The notes under the pieces: model-generated
Told to the model about the DNA's origin: nothing
Seen by the model: the letters and a program-made list of their open reading frames with translations, nothing else
The model's database searches: none
Shown: positions 46,665 through 56,433 of the stretch, piece by piece
How positions within the stretch are numbered: the first letter of the stretch is position 1
Layout of the letters: the number at the start of each line of letters is the position of its first letter
Position numbers and translations under genes: made by a program
Assembly: GCA_928724745.1 (NCBI GenBank)
Contig: CAKMXJ010000011.1
Coordinates: forward strand, 558,001-622,000
Source of the DNA: Anthracocystis setariae
Lineage: Eukaryota; Basidiomycota; Ustilaginomycetes; Ustilaginales; Ustilaginaceae
DNA: 64,000 bases
Direction: 5' to 3'

Positions 46665-48236
46665 ATGTCGGCAGCACCACCGGGACGTGTGCAGCCTGCG
46701 CACGACTTCAATCCAGCCTCGTATGGTTCGGTGCTTCCGGGAACTTCGCTTCTGGAATCAAGCACCGCTCGCAGCGAAACACACGATAGCATCGACGAGC
46801 GCGTCCACGACAATGACGATGGCGCCACAGGCCACAGCCAGAGCGAGTTCACGGACGACGACGACGACGATGCATATGCTGCGAGTCGCGACGATGGCGA
46901 GGCCAGCGTATTCAGCGATTTTGCTTCCATCTTTCATCCCAATGAATACCTTGCAGCACAACAGAGGCTCGAAGAATACGAACAGCGCAGCGACTTTGGC
47001 TCGTTTGACGAGGAGCGTCAGCCCATCTTAGGCTCCTCTTACAGCAGAAGAAGGCAGTCAGCGACCGCATGGTCGCATCGTCGACCTTCTGCCTTGTCGA
47101 GTCGTCGACCCGACTTAGCTAACCTCATCCCCGAAGAGGAAACCATTCGAGAAGGTTCGGCTTGGTCTAAAACCGCAACCGAGCTTGGTGATGTAAGCGG
47201 CATCTCGCTGCGCCAAGCTCTGGTAGACCCGTCCACCACGCCGGGCTCCAATCTCGGTTTGTTGCTCATCGCCATCAGCCAAGTGTCGTACTCGACCATG
47301 AACCTGTTCGTCAAGCTTCTCGACGAGCGCCAGGGTCAAGTCGGAACCGATATCGAACCGATCGGTGCGCTCGAGATCGTGGGGGTGGAATGTCTGATCA
47401 TCTGGATCGGATGCATGCTTGCCATGTGGCTTGCCAGCACCGAGCACATCCTTTTCGGGCCTCCAGGCGCAAGGATGCTTTTGTTGGGGAGGGGCATGTT
47501 TGGCTTCGCATCCACACTGGCGCTCTACATTTCTCTGCACGCTTTGACTTTGTCGGATGCCACTGTCATTACCTTTCTCTCGCCGCTTGCAACAGGGTTC
47601 CTCGCTCATATGCTGCTGCATGAGCCATTCACCTTCCGTGAGAGGATCGCAGGTGTCGTTTCGCTCGGTGGTGTTACGTTGATCGCCCGACCTTCGTTCC
47701 TGTTTGGAGGCCACACCGGTCAAGGCGCACCGGAGGACGGCGATATTGAAATTCCCGCCCCCAGCGAGCCCGGTTCGGCCACGGAAGCTGCGCGCGTCAT
47801 TGGCATCCTGGTGGCTCTGAGCGGAGTGCTCTTCATGGCGGGTGCATGGGTTTGCCTACGCAAGATCGGAAAGCGAGCTTCGACGTATCACTCGATTGCA
47901 TACTTTGCGCTCTGCAGTTGGGTCTCGAGTTTCGTCGCCATGTGGTTGCTCGGCCAGCCTTTCGTCATGCCGTCCTCCACGCTTTCGCTCTTGCTTCTGC
48001 TGGGCGTCGGTCTGTTTAGTCTGTTTGCCCAGGTGTTTCAAACACTGGGACTGCAGAGAGAGTCGGCTGGACGCGCGGCTACCATGTCGTATCTACAGAT
48101 CATCTTCGCGCTCGGCTGGCAACTGCTGCTCTTTGGAGAGATGCCAGATTGGGTCTCAATGTCAGGCAGCTTGATCATCCTCGCCAGCGGCGCTTGGATC
48201 GCATTTGGCAGGCAGAGCGCAGCTCCCATGCACTGA
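46665..48236 (+). CDS. EamA/DMT-superfamily (SLC35G-like) membrane transporter
   Basis: The 523-aa protein starts at the ATG at 46665. A hydrophilic, acidic N-terminus of about 190 residues (with a run of Asp) precedes about ten membrane segments arranged as two EamA repeats. The first begins near LGLLLIAISQVSYSTMNLFVK and includes YISLHALTLSDATVITFLSP. The second begins near VIGILVALSGVLFMAGAW and includes LGLQRESAGRAATMSYLQIIFALGWQLLLF. These blocks are typical of fungal drug/metabolite transporters of the SLC35G type. The substrate is unknown. The gene starts 150 bp downstream of the Tc1 element and converges with the dolichyl-diphosphatase fusion gene. Confidence 0.88.
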   Translation: MSAAPPGRVQPAHDFNPASYGSVLPGTSLLESSTARSETHDSIDERVHDNDDGATGHSQSEFTDDDDDDAYAASRDDGEASVFSDFASIFHPNEYLAAQQRLEEYEQRSDFGSFDEERQPILGSSYSRRRQSATAWSHRRPSALSSRRPDLANLIPEEETIREGSAWSKTATELGDVSGISLRQALVDPSTTPGSNLGLLLIAISQVSYSTMNLFVKLLDERQGQVGTDIEPIGALEIVGVECLIIWIGCMLAMWLASTEHILFGPPGARMLLLGRGMFGFASTLALYISLHALTLSDATVITFLSPLATGFLAHMLLHEPFTFRERIAGVVSLGGVTLIARPSFLFGGHTGQGAPEDGDIEIPAPSEPGSATEAARVIGILVALSGVLFMAGAWVCLRKIGKRASTYHSIAYFALCSWVSSFVAMWLLGQPFVMPSSTLSLLLLLGVGLFSLFAQVFQTLGLQRESAGRAATMSYLQIIFALGWQLLLFGEMPDWVSMSGSLIILASGAWIAFGRQSAAPMH

Positions 48237-48456
48237 AAAATCGCCGCTGCACGCCGATCACTTCCCGTCATGCTCCTCTTTTTCCCCATCCCGCTTCCGC
48301 TGCTCAGAGTCTCATTCCTTCCCCCATCGTCTCATGGATTTTTCTCCAAGGTTCAAGGGTTTCACGTCTTTGTCCATTCACCGGGTTTGGTTTCTTATAA
48401 TCATGCAAGTTTCGATTCGTGGATGCAATGTACAACACCATCATGCTTTTATTTCT

Positions 48457-50120
48457 TCACTTGTTCTCAGGATGACCCTTCCTCGCGATGCGCAGGCAAT
48501 CCTTCTCGAGTTGACCGTCGCTGTGATCTGGATCTCGCACCGTGTACACTTGGATGTGGTGGTCCCTGAGAATGTTCTGACCTTGGCACTTGACAAAGTC
48601 GTCGGGTTCGGTGACGCCTTGGAAGACGCGTCGGATCCTGAGTCGAACTGGACCGATACTGCCATCTTTGAAGACAGAGGAGACCAGCTCGCGAGGAAGA
48701 GAAAAAGGGATGCATTGCTCGTTGAATTTCAGGATGCGCTGCACGCATGGAAGATTGCCCGACAGACGCTCCGAGCACGGCTCCATGGTGGTGTATAGGT
48801 CGAGATCGATGATGCGCAGCTTGCGGCTGCTCTTGCTCGGCTCTTCAGACGCCTGGTACTCCGAGGCAAGCTTGTCGAGCGCACATTGCTCGGCATGAGT
48901 GTTGCCCGGAAGCTCTCGAGAGAATCCGGTTGCGAGCATCTGGGCTTGGGCGCAAGAGCTGGAATCGCTAGAAATGCAAATGACGCAGCCCACGCAAAAA
49001 GCAGAGTCGGTAGGAGGCGATTTATCAGCTTCATCTAGCGCAGTGAGCATCATCGAGTAGTGCCTCTTCAATGTGCCAGCGTCTTGGCTGCCTGTCAAGT
49101 CGACTGCAGAGGTTGAGTTGGCAGTGAAAGCAGCTCTCCTCGCTTCCCATTCGCGCCTCCAAGCACCGTATTCACCTTCGATGCCCCCATCTTTCCAAAC
49201 AGCCCAGCTGTCGCGGATGCGCAACGCTATGGCGATGGGATGGTCGAGCAAGATTTGTCGAATCGGTGGCGCGGGATGCAACTCGGGCAGGATCATGTCG
49301 CTCAACGCCGATGACCGTCGGCGCGGTTTTCGATGTCGAACAACGACATCGGTGTTGGACGATGACTTGACCGCGGAAGTTTGAATGGGCCGCAGTAGCC
49401 GATTGGCTCGCACGGCGAGAGGAGAGGAGGCTTCCGAGACAGCCAAAGGAGCCGGAAGTCGCAATGGCTTTCTAGATAGGTATTCAGTGAAGTAGTAATA
49501 GGTGGCACCAAAGATCAATCCCGTGGAAGCGCCAATCAGGATTTGAAGCGGCGTGTGATAGTGGAGGTGATGCCTCGAGTAGCAGGTCAAGATGGATATA
49601 GAGGCGATCAGAAACATGGCGAGGGCATGCTCAAAACGTCTCATAGAGTTGATGAGCGTGCGAGGCTTGACGAAAGGTGGGAAGTTGAGGTAGAAGTGAG
49701 CGAGGAAGAAAGCAGCAAAGAAGCCCAAAAATTGCGAATGGGAAGAAGGCATTCCGTAACCATCTCCGAGATGGCCATAGGGCCGAGGTTGTTTGATGAG
49801 TCGCTTGAGTGCCCAATTGAAGCCTTCGCAGCCAAGCTGGCCTACGAGTGCATTGATAAAAGTTAGCTCGCGACGAAGAAGGATGATCGTGACATAGGAG
49901 CACAAGAGGAAGATCGGAGACAAAGTGACGAGGGCGAGAAGCTTTGCTAGCGGATCTTGCGGATCATCTGGATAAGAGCACGGTTGAACGACAAACCACA
50001 AGAGCGTGAGCTTTGAATCGTGTTTGTTGGGTCGTGCATACGATGCGACTTACATTGCACGTGAGTTAGACCCAGCGAGGCATAGCTGCCAGGGTCGATT
50101 GCACTCGTACCCTTTGGCAT
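48457..50120 (-). CDS. Dolichyl-diphosphatase (Cax4/DOLPP1) fused to RIB2-type deaminase domain, two exons
   Basis: Exon 1 is 50120-50054, then an 86-nt intron 50053-49968 (GTAAGT...CCAG), then exon 2 at 49967-48457. Splicing gives LTHVQ-YDPQDPLAKLLA, the conserved DOLPP1 N-terminus. The predicted protein is 525 aa. Residues 20-190 form a PAP2 phosphatase with membrane helices and the motifs KRLIKQPRP, PSSHS and SRHHLHYH, as in ER dolichyl-diphosphatases. After a linker of about 150 residues comes a cytidine-deaminase fold (about 330-430): FCVGCVI, HAEQ (zinc His and catalytic Glu) and PCSERLSGNLPC (zinc cysteines). This resembles the RIB2/RibD pyrimidine deaminase of riboflavin synthesis. 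There is no stop between the two parts. An independent downstream start is possible but would trim the deaminase fold. Confidence 0.78.
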
Positions 50121-50433
50121 GTTCGGAACAGTGAGATGTCTGGCTGATGGCCAGACTATGTTCAGCTGTCGCAGCTGCCTGGTTCGGTAGCTTTGATGAC
50201 GACGGTACTGATGGTTGTGGTGGTGGGCTGAGTGAGTGAAGTGGGTCAGAACTTGCTGAACATGGCCTGAGCGGCGACCTCCACTACCCGAATACAAAAT
50301 TGGCTGCTCGAAAACAACAGATTATTCCTGAGAGATTCATCACTCAAAAAGCAACCAAAAAAGAGGGTTGAATATAGCAAAGTCAGACAGACGAGCTGAT
50401 CTTGACGAGACTCCATCATCCAGACGCGCAATC
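50121..50433. other. Divergent intergenic region
   Basis: This 313-bp stretch separates the divergently transcribed phosphatase-deaminase and OTU genes. It contains no recognised element. Confidence 0.4.
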
Positions 50434-51825
50434 ATGCCCAAGAAGGGAAAGAAGGGATCTCGTCCCGCTATCCAACAGAACGACTCTTTGCGTAGAGACA
50501 TAGAGGCGCAACAAGAGATTGGAGTCATCGATCCTTTCGTAGATGACGACGGATTCGACATTGCGGATGAGTTGCTTGCTGCGCTAGATGCGCGTGAGGC
50601 TCAGGAAGGTCAAGCGACGGACAAGATCGATCCCACCACCACCACCACCGCCGCCAACCACAACGACAGCAAGGAGACAGCATCGGTTGTGTCGGAATCG
50701 AGCAGCAAGAGCCATTCTGGCTTGAGAGGAGCCGGCGAGCGTTTGATCAACGGATTACTGCACCATAACAATGACAATCTCGCCGGCAGCCCAGAATCGG
50801 ATGGTTTGACGGCAGCAAGTTTAAGCCATGGACGCAGGTCGAGCATTCGTAAGATATTCGGAAGTAGCCCCAAGAGTCCCGAGACAATGGCAGCCGACGC
50901 GGCACCAAAGAAGAAAGTCAGCCGTCAGCAGCAGAGAAAGGATCGCAAAGCAGCACACGATGCCGAGATTCGTCGTCAAGCAGAGGAAGAAGTCAAGGCG
51001 GGTGCAGGTAAACCGGATGAAGCTGAGTTGGAGCGACAAGGTATCACGACCATGTGCAGCGCTTTGGGTGTCACTATGCACGAGATCAACCCGGACGGAC
51101 ATTGGTAAGTCTAGACTCGTCAGCGCTTTGCAATCATCGACCGGATGGTGAGACTGCTAACACGAGCTGAGTTGGTTGGATCTCGACAGTTTATATGCGG
51201 CGGTGGCCGACCAGCTCAATCTACGCAACAAAGTGTCGCAGCCAGTCGACTACAAAGCTGCACGAAAAGCGACTGCCGAGCAGATGCGGAACCATCCCGA
51301 CGAGTACAAACCTTTCATTTCCGATTCGGACGAGCACATGGCCGGCATCATCAACAAGGAAGCTGGAACGCTCAACAGCGAGCAAGCCCAACAAAGTAAG
51401 TCGGAACGTGCCGAAACTGACACGACACATTGTTGGCTCGGTTACTGACTCGGTTCGTGCCTATGTCTTGTCGCTCAGAATACTTTCTCGACTACTGTTC
51501 GGCGGTTGAGAATACGGGGGTTTGGGGCGGTCAACCCGAGATCTTGGCTCTTTCGCGGGCATTCCGAACCCAAATCAATGTTGTCCAGGCGGGGGTTCCG
51601 GTGCTCAAAGTCGGCGAGGGAGAGTATCAAGGCGAACCGGTGCTGATCTCGTTAGTGTCATGTGGACGAAACACTATCCAACGATTGCTACTCCTGTTTG
51701 CTGACATTCTTTCTTGTTTCATTCCATTCATTTTGGACCGACGTGCGTGCAAACACAGTTATCACCGCAAGATGTACGGTCTTGGAGAGCACTACAATTC
51801 GCTTCATCCAGCAGCAGCTATCTAA
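50434..51825 (+). CDS. OTU-domain cysteine protease (OTUD6/Otu2-like deubiquitinase), four exons
   Basis: Exons: 50434-51104, 51190-51395, 51479-51650, 51759-51825, with introns of 85, 83 and 108 nt; product about 371 aa. The N-terminal half is charged and helical, with a KKKVSRQQQRKDRKA coiled segment, as in Otu2-type proteins. The OTU domain shows DGHCLYAAVADQL with catalytic Cys224, whose TGT codon is split TG/T by intron 1. The catalytic His361 is in GLGEHYNS, reached through exon 4. Yeast Otu2 acts on ribosomal ubiquitin; a similar role is inference. Start MPKKGKKG at 50434 is the first ATG after the divergent promoter. Confidence 0.88.
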
Positions 51826-52191
51826 CCACCTTGTACTGTACAATGTCTACAATCGGATCACTTGCTCACAAAGAGCCTTACCCGCACGTAGTCTTCACTG
51901 TGTCTTAGACGCTACCGCTGTACCAGATCGAGACCCAGACGTGTGAGTGCAATGCATCTCGTCATCGCCGCACTCAGGTGAAGGCGACTGATCCTATCAC
52001 ACCAAAGTAAGTTTAGAAAGCAATGCGGGAAACAGATGAGTTATTCAAGAACGAATTGCAGATACGACGGGAGAAAATGGGAACAGATTAGACGCTTTCT
52101 ACTGTAGCGGAACGTCGAACCAATGGACTTTTTGAGGACATCTCCAAACAAAGATGACCGAAGAGAAGGGAGCTCGATGCCAACGCGGCAA
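51826..52191. other. Convergent 3' intergenic region
   Basis: It contains TTGTACTGTACAA (51831-51843) and TACTGTA (52100-52106), members of the scattered footprint-like motif. No gene was seen. Confidence 0.5.
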
Positions 52192-53508
52192 CTAGGCAGT
52201 GCCGTTCTCGATGGATCGCGCATAGTTCCTGAGGATCGAGTCGACATCCTCCATGGTCTGCTCCCTGACGTCGGCAAGCTGCTTGATCTTGGCCGTCACC
52301 TCCTTGACCTGCTCTTCGGTCAAGTTGAGCTCGAGCTGCTCACATCTCGACTTGACCGCGTTCCATCCGGTCAATCGGTGGCCGATCGAAACGTATCGGC
52401 TCATACCAAAGTCCTCGGGACGGATGATCTCGTATGTGGAAGGGTTGGCCAGAATCGCCTTGGCGTGGATACCCGCCTTGTGCGTAAAGGCACAGTAACC
52501 GGTGACGTAGTTGTTGAAGGGGACCTGGATTTGAACCGCCTCAGCAACCAGGTTTTCGACCTCACGCAGAGCCTTGAGGTTGTACTTGCTCATCACGTAT
52601 TCGCGGTCGGCGGTGTACATGCGCGCAATGAAACCGCCGAGCGAGGGGATACCGTTTCGCTCACCGATACCAAGCACCGAGGTGTCGACGTGAGTGGCAC
52701 CAGCCTCGAGAGCAGTGTAGGCGTTGGCGATGGCACATCCAGTGTCGTTGTGGAAGTGGCACTCAATGTCACAGCCGACAACACCACGCAGCGTGCGCAC
52801 AAGGTCGTACACCTGTCGAGGGTTGGCGACACCAACGGTGTCAGCAATGCCGACACGGTTGACGCCCACCTTGTCGACGGCCTGGTAGATGCTGAGCAGG
52901 TCGACCAAATCGGAACGGAACGAGTCCTCGGTGGAGAAACGGATCTCGATGCCCTTGCTCTTGACAAACTGGATGACCTCGATGGCGGTCTTGGTGATGT
53001 AGGTCATGTCCTTGCCGTGAGAGAATTCCCGGAGGAACTTGGAAGTGCCCATGACGACATCGACACCGTCGACACCAGTCTCGACGGCGATTCTTGCATC
53101 GTCCATGTGGCATCGAATGTGGGTGATGACCTTGGCCTTGAGACCAAGCTTGCAGATGGCTTCGCAGTCTTTGCGCGACTGCTCGGAGGCAGCGGGCGAG
53201 GTGAGCTCGATGCAGTCAACACCGAACTTGTCGAGAGCCTTGGCGATCTTGATCTTGGTCTCGGTGTCGAAGAAGGCGTTGGCGAACTGCTCACCCTCAC
53301 GAAGCGTGGACTCGATGATCTTGAAGTTGGAGACATTGCTCAAAAAGTCCGAGTAACGCGACTGGAAGGGCTGAACCGAGCCAACATTGCCGTTGTCCTT
53401 GACGACGGTGCCATTGGTGTTAGGCGTCGAGGTGTCGATGCCGACATGAGTGTCGGGGGCGGTGCCGTTGACGTGCTGAACGGAAGAGGGTTCGGAGTGA
53501 TCGCACAT
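52192..53508 (-). CDS. LYS20: Homocitrate synthase
   Basis: The 438-aa single-exon protein matches the LYS20/LYS21 family. The TIM-barrel DRE-TIM metallolyase motif reads [10 protein letters not shown] near residue 65. The metal-binding HFHND (from ECHFHNDTG), the [10 protein letters not shown] motif and the catalytic RLTGWNAV region all follow in order. It condenses acetyl-CoA with 2-oxoglutarate, the first step of the fungal alpha-aminoadipate route to lysine, and is usually feedback-inhibited by lysine. A TGAGTCA site about 210 bp upstream suggests general amino-acid control (Gcn4/CpcA). No N-terminal targeting sequence is evident. Confidence 0.95.
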   Translation of the reverse strand: MCDHSEPSSVQHVNGTAPDTHVGIDTSTPNTNGTVVKDNGNVGSVQPFQSRYSDFLSNVSNFKIIESTLREGEQFANAFFDTETKIKIAKALDKFGVDCIELTSPAASEQSRKDCEAICKLGLKAKVITHIRCHMDDARIAVETGVDGVDVVMGTSKFLREFSHGKDMTYITKTAIEVIQFVKSKGIEIRFSTEDSFRSDLVDLLSIYQAVDKVGVNRVGIADTVGVANPRQVYDLVRTLRGVVGCDIECHFHNDTGCAIANAYTALEAGATHVDTSVLGIGERNGIPSLGGFIARMYTADREYVMSKYNLKALREVENLVAEAVQIQVPFNNYVTGYCAFTHKAGIHAKAILANPSTYEIIRPEDFGMSRYVSIGHRLTGWNAVKSRCEQLELNLTEEQVKEVTAKIKQLADVREQTMEDVDSILRNYARSIENGTA

Positions 53509-53673
53509 GGTGACGAGTAAAGTGGATGACGATGTATAGATGGGGTCAAGAGGTAAGAAGAAGAATGCAAGGAAAAAAGAGACATCACATTTACCGCTCT
53601 GTAAACGCTTTCGGGGAATCGCCGAAAGATTATTATTGACTGCGACTGTGGGACCTCGACAGGTGCTTGACTA

Positions 53674-53691
53674 CAGTACAGCGCTGTACTG
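53674..53691. promoter_or_regulatory. Perfect 18-bp palindrome CAGTACAGCGCTGTACTG
   Basis: Both arms are exact inverted copies. The site lies about 170 bp upstream of the homocitrate synthase start codon. It may be a dimeric protein-binding site or a joined pair of transposon footprints. Confidence 0.5.
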
Positions 53692-53717
53692 CTGCTGTTC
53701 CTGCTGTCGTACTGCAT

Positions 53718-53724
53718 TGAGTCA
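53718..53724. promoter_or_regulatory. Gcn4/CpcA-type site TGAGTCA
   Basis: It is a perfect bZIP Gcn4 recognition heptamer about 210 bp upstream of homocitrate synthase, a typical target of general amino-acid control in fungi. Confidence 0.5.
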
Positions 53725-54563
53725 CACAGCAGCAGAGTCCCCTTGGCAGAATGTCAAGAAGAATTGACTTGGAAATTCACGCACAAAATCACACTCGAAT
53801 TTTGAGATTCTGGTCAGGGCAGACGAGTCACTCGTTTCGGCGCTGAACCCGACGCGGCAATAGCGCTCCCCTGAGATCCCGTCACCCACTCTATCGCATT
53901 TCACAAAGGTTCGCACGGCTCCTACACTGGATACATTTGGAAGCGATGTCGTGTGGACTTGAACGGACAATGCGATCGGTTAGGCTCCGGTGTCATTCAA
54001 CAATAATAATAATAATGAAAGAATCCAAAATGGCTCTGCTTTCAGTGTCAAAAAGGGTCATGAATGGCTGCCAAGCTGCGACGAGCGAGTCATTTCAACT
54101 TTTCACGCTTTCTGCCAAGACGGCGGAAGGGCGGTGTGTCTGACTTGCTTGATTTGCCACCGCCTCTCTGCCGCAGAAATTTTCGTATTTTTCTTTTTCA
54201 TTTTACCGTGCGAGAACCACACCCCCGCGGTACTGTGACCTATACGACGGCGACTTGGCTGCTCGACTGCGTCATTCAGCGGCGGTCTAGTGGCAGTCAG
54301 TTGGCGGTTGGACTTGCGGTGGTAAAGCAAATTGTCATCGGGCGAATCTTGTGCAGATCGGAACAAAGATCCACCTTTGAACTCTTATTGACCTTGCGTC
54401 TGCACTCTGAACGCAGCGTTCGAGTAGCGCGGACAGTCCAAGCTAATGCAAATGGCAAGCAGAACAACGCCAAGTAGTAGCAACCACAGTGGTCCCGGAT
54501 CATCCATTGTATCTCGAAGCAGCATAAAGGGGCAGTGGTGACAGCAAATTTGTGTGTAGGTGG

Positions 54564-56327
54564 TTAGAGCTCGTAGCGCTGCGAGTGCGACCTCTCCTCG
54601 ACAGTGGCACCTACACGAGCGCCATGGATTCTCCTTAACAACGGCTCGTTCTCGGCGTGCGAATCAATGTGCAAGTCACGCTTCTCCCAAGCAGATCTGG
54701 CCGGAACAACTCGCTGGAGGCCGCCATGGTAGTGCTCGAGGTTGTCGGTGAAAGCGTTGAGCTTGCTGCCCCAGTTGGTAAACCAGCTGTAATCCGACCC
54801 GTTGTTGAGCTTCTTGGTGATGGCTTGCAGATCCAGGGCCAGGTACGAGGCGATCCACTCGCCGATCCACGTATTCTCGTGAGACCCGATCACAGAGGAA
54901 CGACGCTGCTGGTATTGTTTGTACTTTTCGCTCCACACATCCTGGGGCTTGGCCTCGTGGTAGTACAAGCCCACCGATACGCCAGAGTGGCCAGTCGTCG
55001 ACCAGCCCAAGTGAGCACGCCAGTTGACAATCGACGACAGCCAGACAGTATAAGGGATCTGGTTCTTGAGCTTGGCCAGGTCAACAGCACGTTGAATCTC
55101 GTCGTCCTGCACATCCAGGATGCCAAGACCCTTGGCCACGATCTCGGTTCTGATGTACGTGCTCAGCTCAGCGTCGGTGTGATTGACAGCTGTCATCCAC
55201 TTGGCGGTCTGCGCAGCCAAAAATTCGGTCGAGTGCGTGGCGTTGAGCAACACATCCGGGTACCATCCATACCAGGCCTCCTCATCCTCGCTCCTCTGCA
55301 AGCCAAGTGTAAGCCCACCGCACTCGTGATCAGCCACCGAAAACACCACTGTCTCGAGCTCGTCCGCGTTGTTGGCGGCGTTTTGGTCAACCCAGTCGAC
55401 GACAGCCTGGACCATCTCGTTGTAGGCGAGGATATCGTGAAGGTGGCCGATGGGGTCGTTGTTGTGTGCGGCATGGTCGATACGAGCTCCTTCGATCATG
55501 ATAAAGTATGGCTCGTCCTGGTTGCGCAGGCCGTTGAGTGCAGTCAGTGCCATCTCCTTCAGGCTGGGCTCCTGGCTAGCGTTCCTGTCCACCTCGTACG
55601 CCATGTGCGACGGCGTGAACAGAGCCAGCGAAGGTAGCTTCAGAGCCTTACCGCCTTGAAGAGCATCGAAATCGGCGCGGTTGTTGACCAGGTTGAAGCC
55701 AGACTTCTTGGCCTCTTCGAGCAAGTTGCGTCCATCCGTACGGATGCCAGGTTTGGTCGTATTGGGAAGGAAGTGGCGCAGTCCACCACCCCACAGGATG
55801 TCAACCTGGCGACCAAGCATGTAGTTTCCGATCTGCTGGCTCGCGATCTCGTCCTCAGCATCGCGGTCATCGATGTGAGCAGAGTAAGACGCAGGTGTAG
55901 CGTGCGTGATACGCGACGTGGTCACCAGCGCAGTGTTGTAACCCTTAGCCTTGGCTCCCTCGAGCACGGTGCCGCAAGGCTTTTTGTCCGAGTCGACACC
56001 AATGTACGCATTGACACTCTTGAGACCACAAGAGTAGGCAGTGGCAGAGGCAGCAGAGTCGGTGACCAGCGAGTTGGTAGAGCGCGTACGCACCTCACCA
56101 ACAAGAAGCTTGTCCAGCGGCATGGTGACGTTCCAAGCAAGGTGCTGTTGGGTCTGAAGGAACTCGCGCGCAAAGGTCTCCGAAGCTGGGCCAAAGCCGT
56201 CCGAAATGAGCTGAATCACGTTGGGCTGCTTCGTATGCTTCCATTTGCCTCGGTTAGGTGCGGCAGTGGCGGTAAGAGCCACGAGCAGGATGGCTCCTAG
56301 CTGCAAGAAGAGTCCTTGAAGCTGCAT
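54564..56327 (-). CDS. Secreted or vacuolar alkaline phosphatase
   Basis: The 587-aa protein starts at ATG 56327; the longer frame has no earlier ATG. A hydrophobic signal peptide (MQLQGLFLQLGAILLVALTA, cleavage probably after AA-APN) directs it to the secretory pathway. Family residues are visible: LISDGFG (metal Asp43), TDSAASATA with nucleophile Ser91, the EGARIDHAAH metal site, DHECGG and a C-terminal TTGHSG His. It hydrolyses phosphate monoesters using two zinc ions and magnesium. Unlike yeast Pho8 it has a cleavable-looking N-terminus instead of an internal anchor, so secretion is likely. A TATATAG box lies about 95 nt upstream. Confidence 0.92.
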   Translation of the reverse strand: MQLQGLFLQLGAILLVALTATAAPNRGKWKHTKQPNVIQLISDGFGPASETFAREFLQTQQHLAWNVTMPLDKLLVGEVRTRSTNSLVTDSAASATAYSCGLKSVNAYIGVDSDKKPCGTVLEGAKAKGYNTALVTTSRITHATPASYSAHIDDRDAEDEIASQQIGNYMLGRQVDILWGGGLRHFLPNTTKPGIRTDGRNLLEEAKKSGFNLVNNRADFDALQGGKALKLPSLALFTPSHMAYEVDRNASQEPSLKEMALTALNGLRNQDEPYFIMIEGARIDHAAHNNDPIGHLHDILAYNEMVQAVVDWVDQNAANNADELETVVFSVADHECGGLTLGLQRSEDEEAWYGWYPDVLLNATHSTEFLAAQTAKWMTAVNHTDAELSTYIRTEIVAKGLGILDVQDDEIQRAVDLAKLKNQIPYTVWLSSIVNWRAHLGWSTTGHSGVSVGLYYHEAKPQDVWSEKYKQYQQRRSSVIGSHENTWIGEWIASYLALDLQAITKKLNNGSDYSWFTNWGSKLNAFTDNLEHYHGGLQRVVPARSAWEKRDLHIDSHAENEPLLRRIHGARVGATVEERSHSQRYEL

Positions 56328-56420
56328 AGTAGACCGAATTTCAGTCAACAAGGTAAAGTAGAGTCACTGTGTAGAGGGATGTTGGTTCAGAGCGACATGG
56401 TGGCAATCCGGAACGGTCTC

Positions 56421-56433
56421 CTTCTATATATGC
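56421..56433 (-). promoter_or_regulatory. TATA box of the alkaline phosphatase gene
   Basis: CATATATAGAAG on the minus strand, about 95-105 nt before the ATG at 56327. Confidence 0.45.

Larger units (their letters stand above)
53509..54563. other. Intergenic region upstream of homocitrate synthase
   Basis: It holds the 18-bp palindrome at 53674-53691, the TGAGTCA site at 53718-53724 and a short AAT run near 54001-54013. A 137-codon plus-strand frame (54064-54477) starts with ATG but shows no motif and is not called. Confidence 0.5.

Noticed and set aside
52123..53520. 465-codon frame antisense to homocitrate synthase
   Set aside because: Shadow of a highly conserved enzyme gene; the repetitive Asp/Val/Leu composition has no family features.
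54064..54477. 137-codon plus-strand ATG frame upstream of homocitrate synthase
   Set aside because: No motif, no supporting promoter or splice signals; left as unannotated intergenic DNA.
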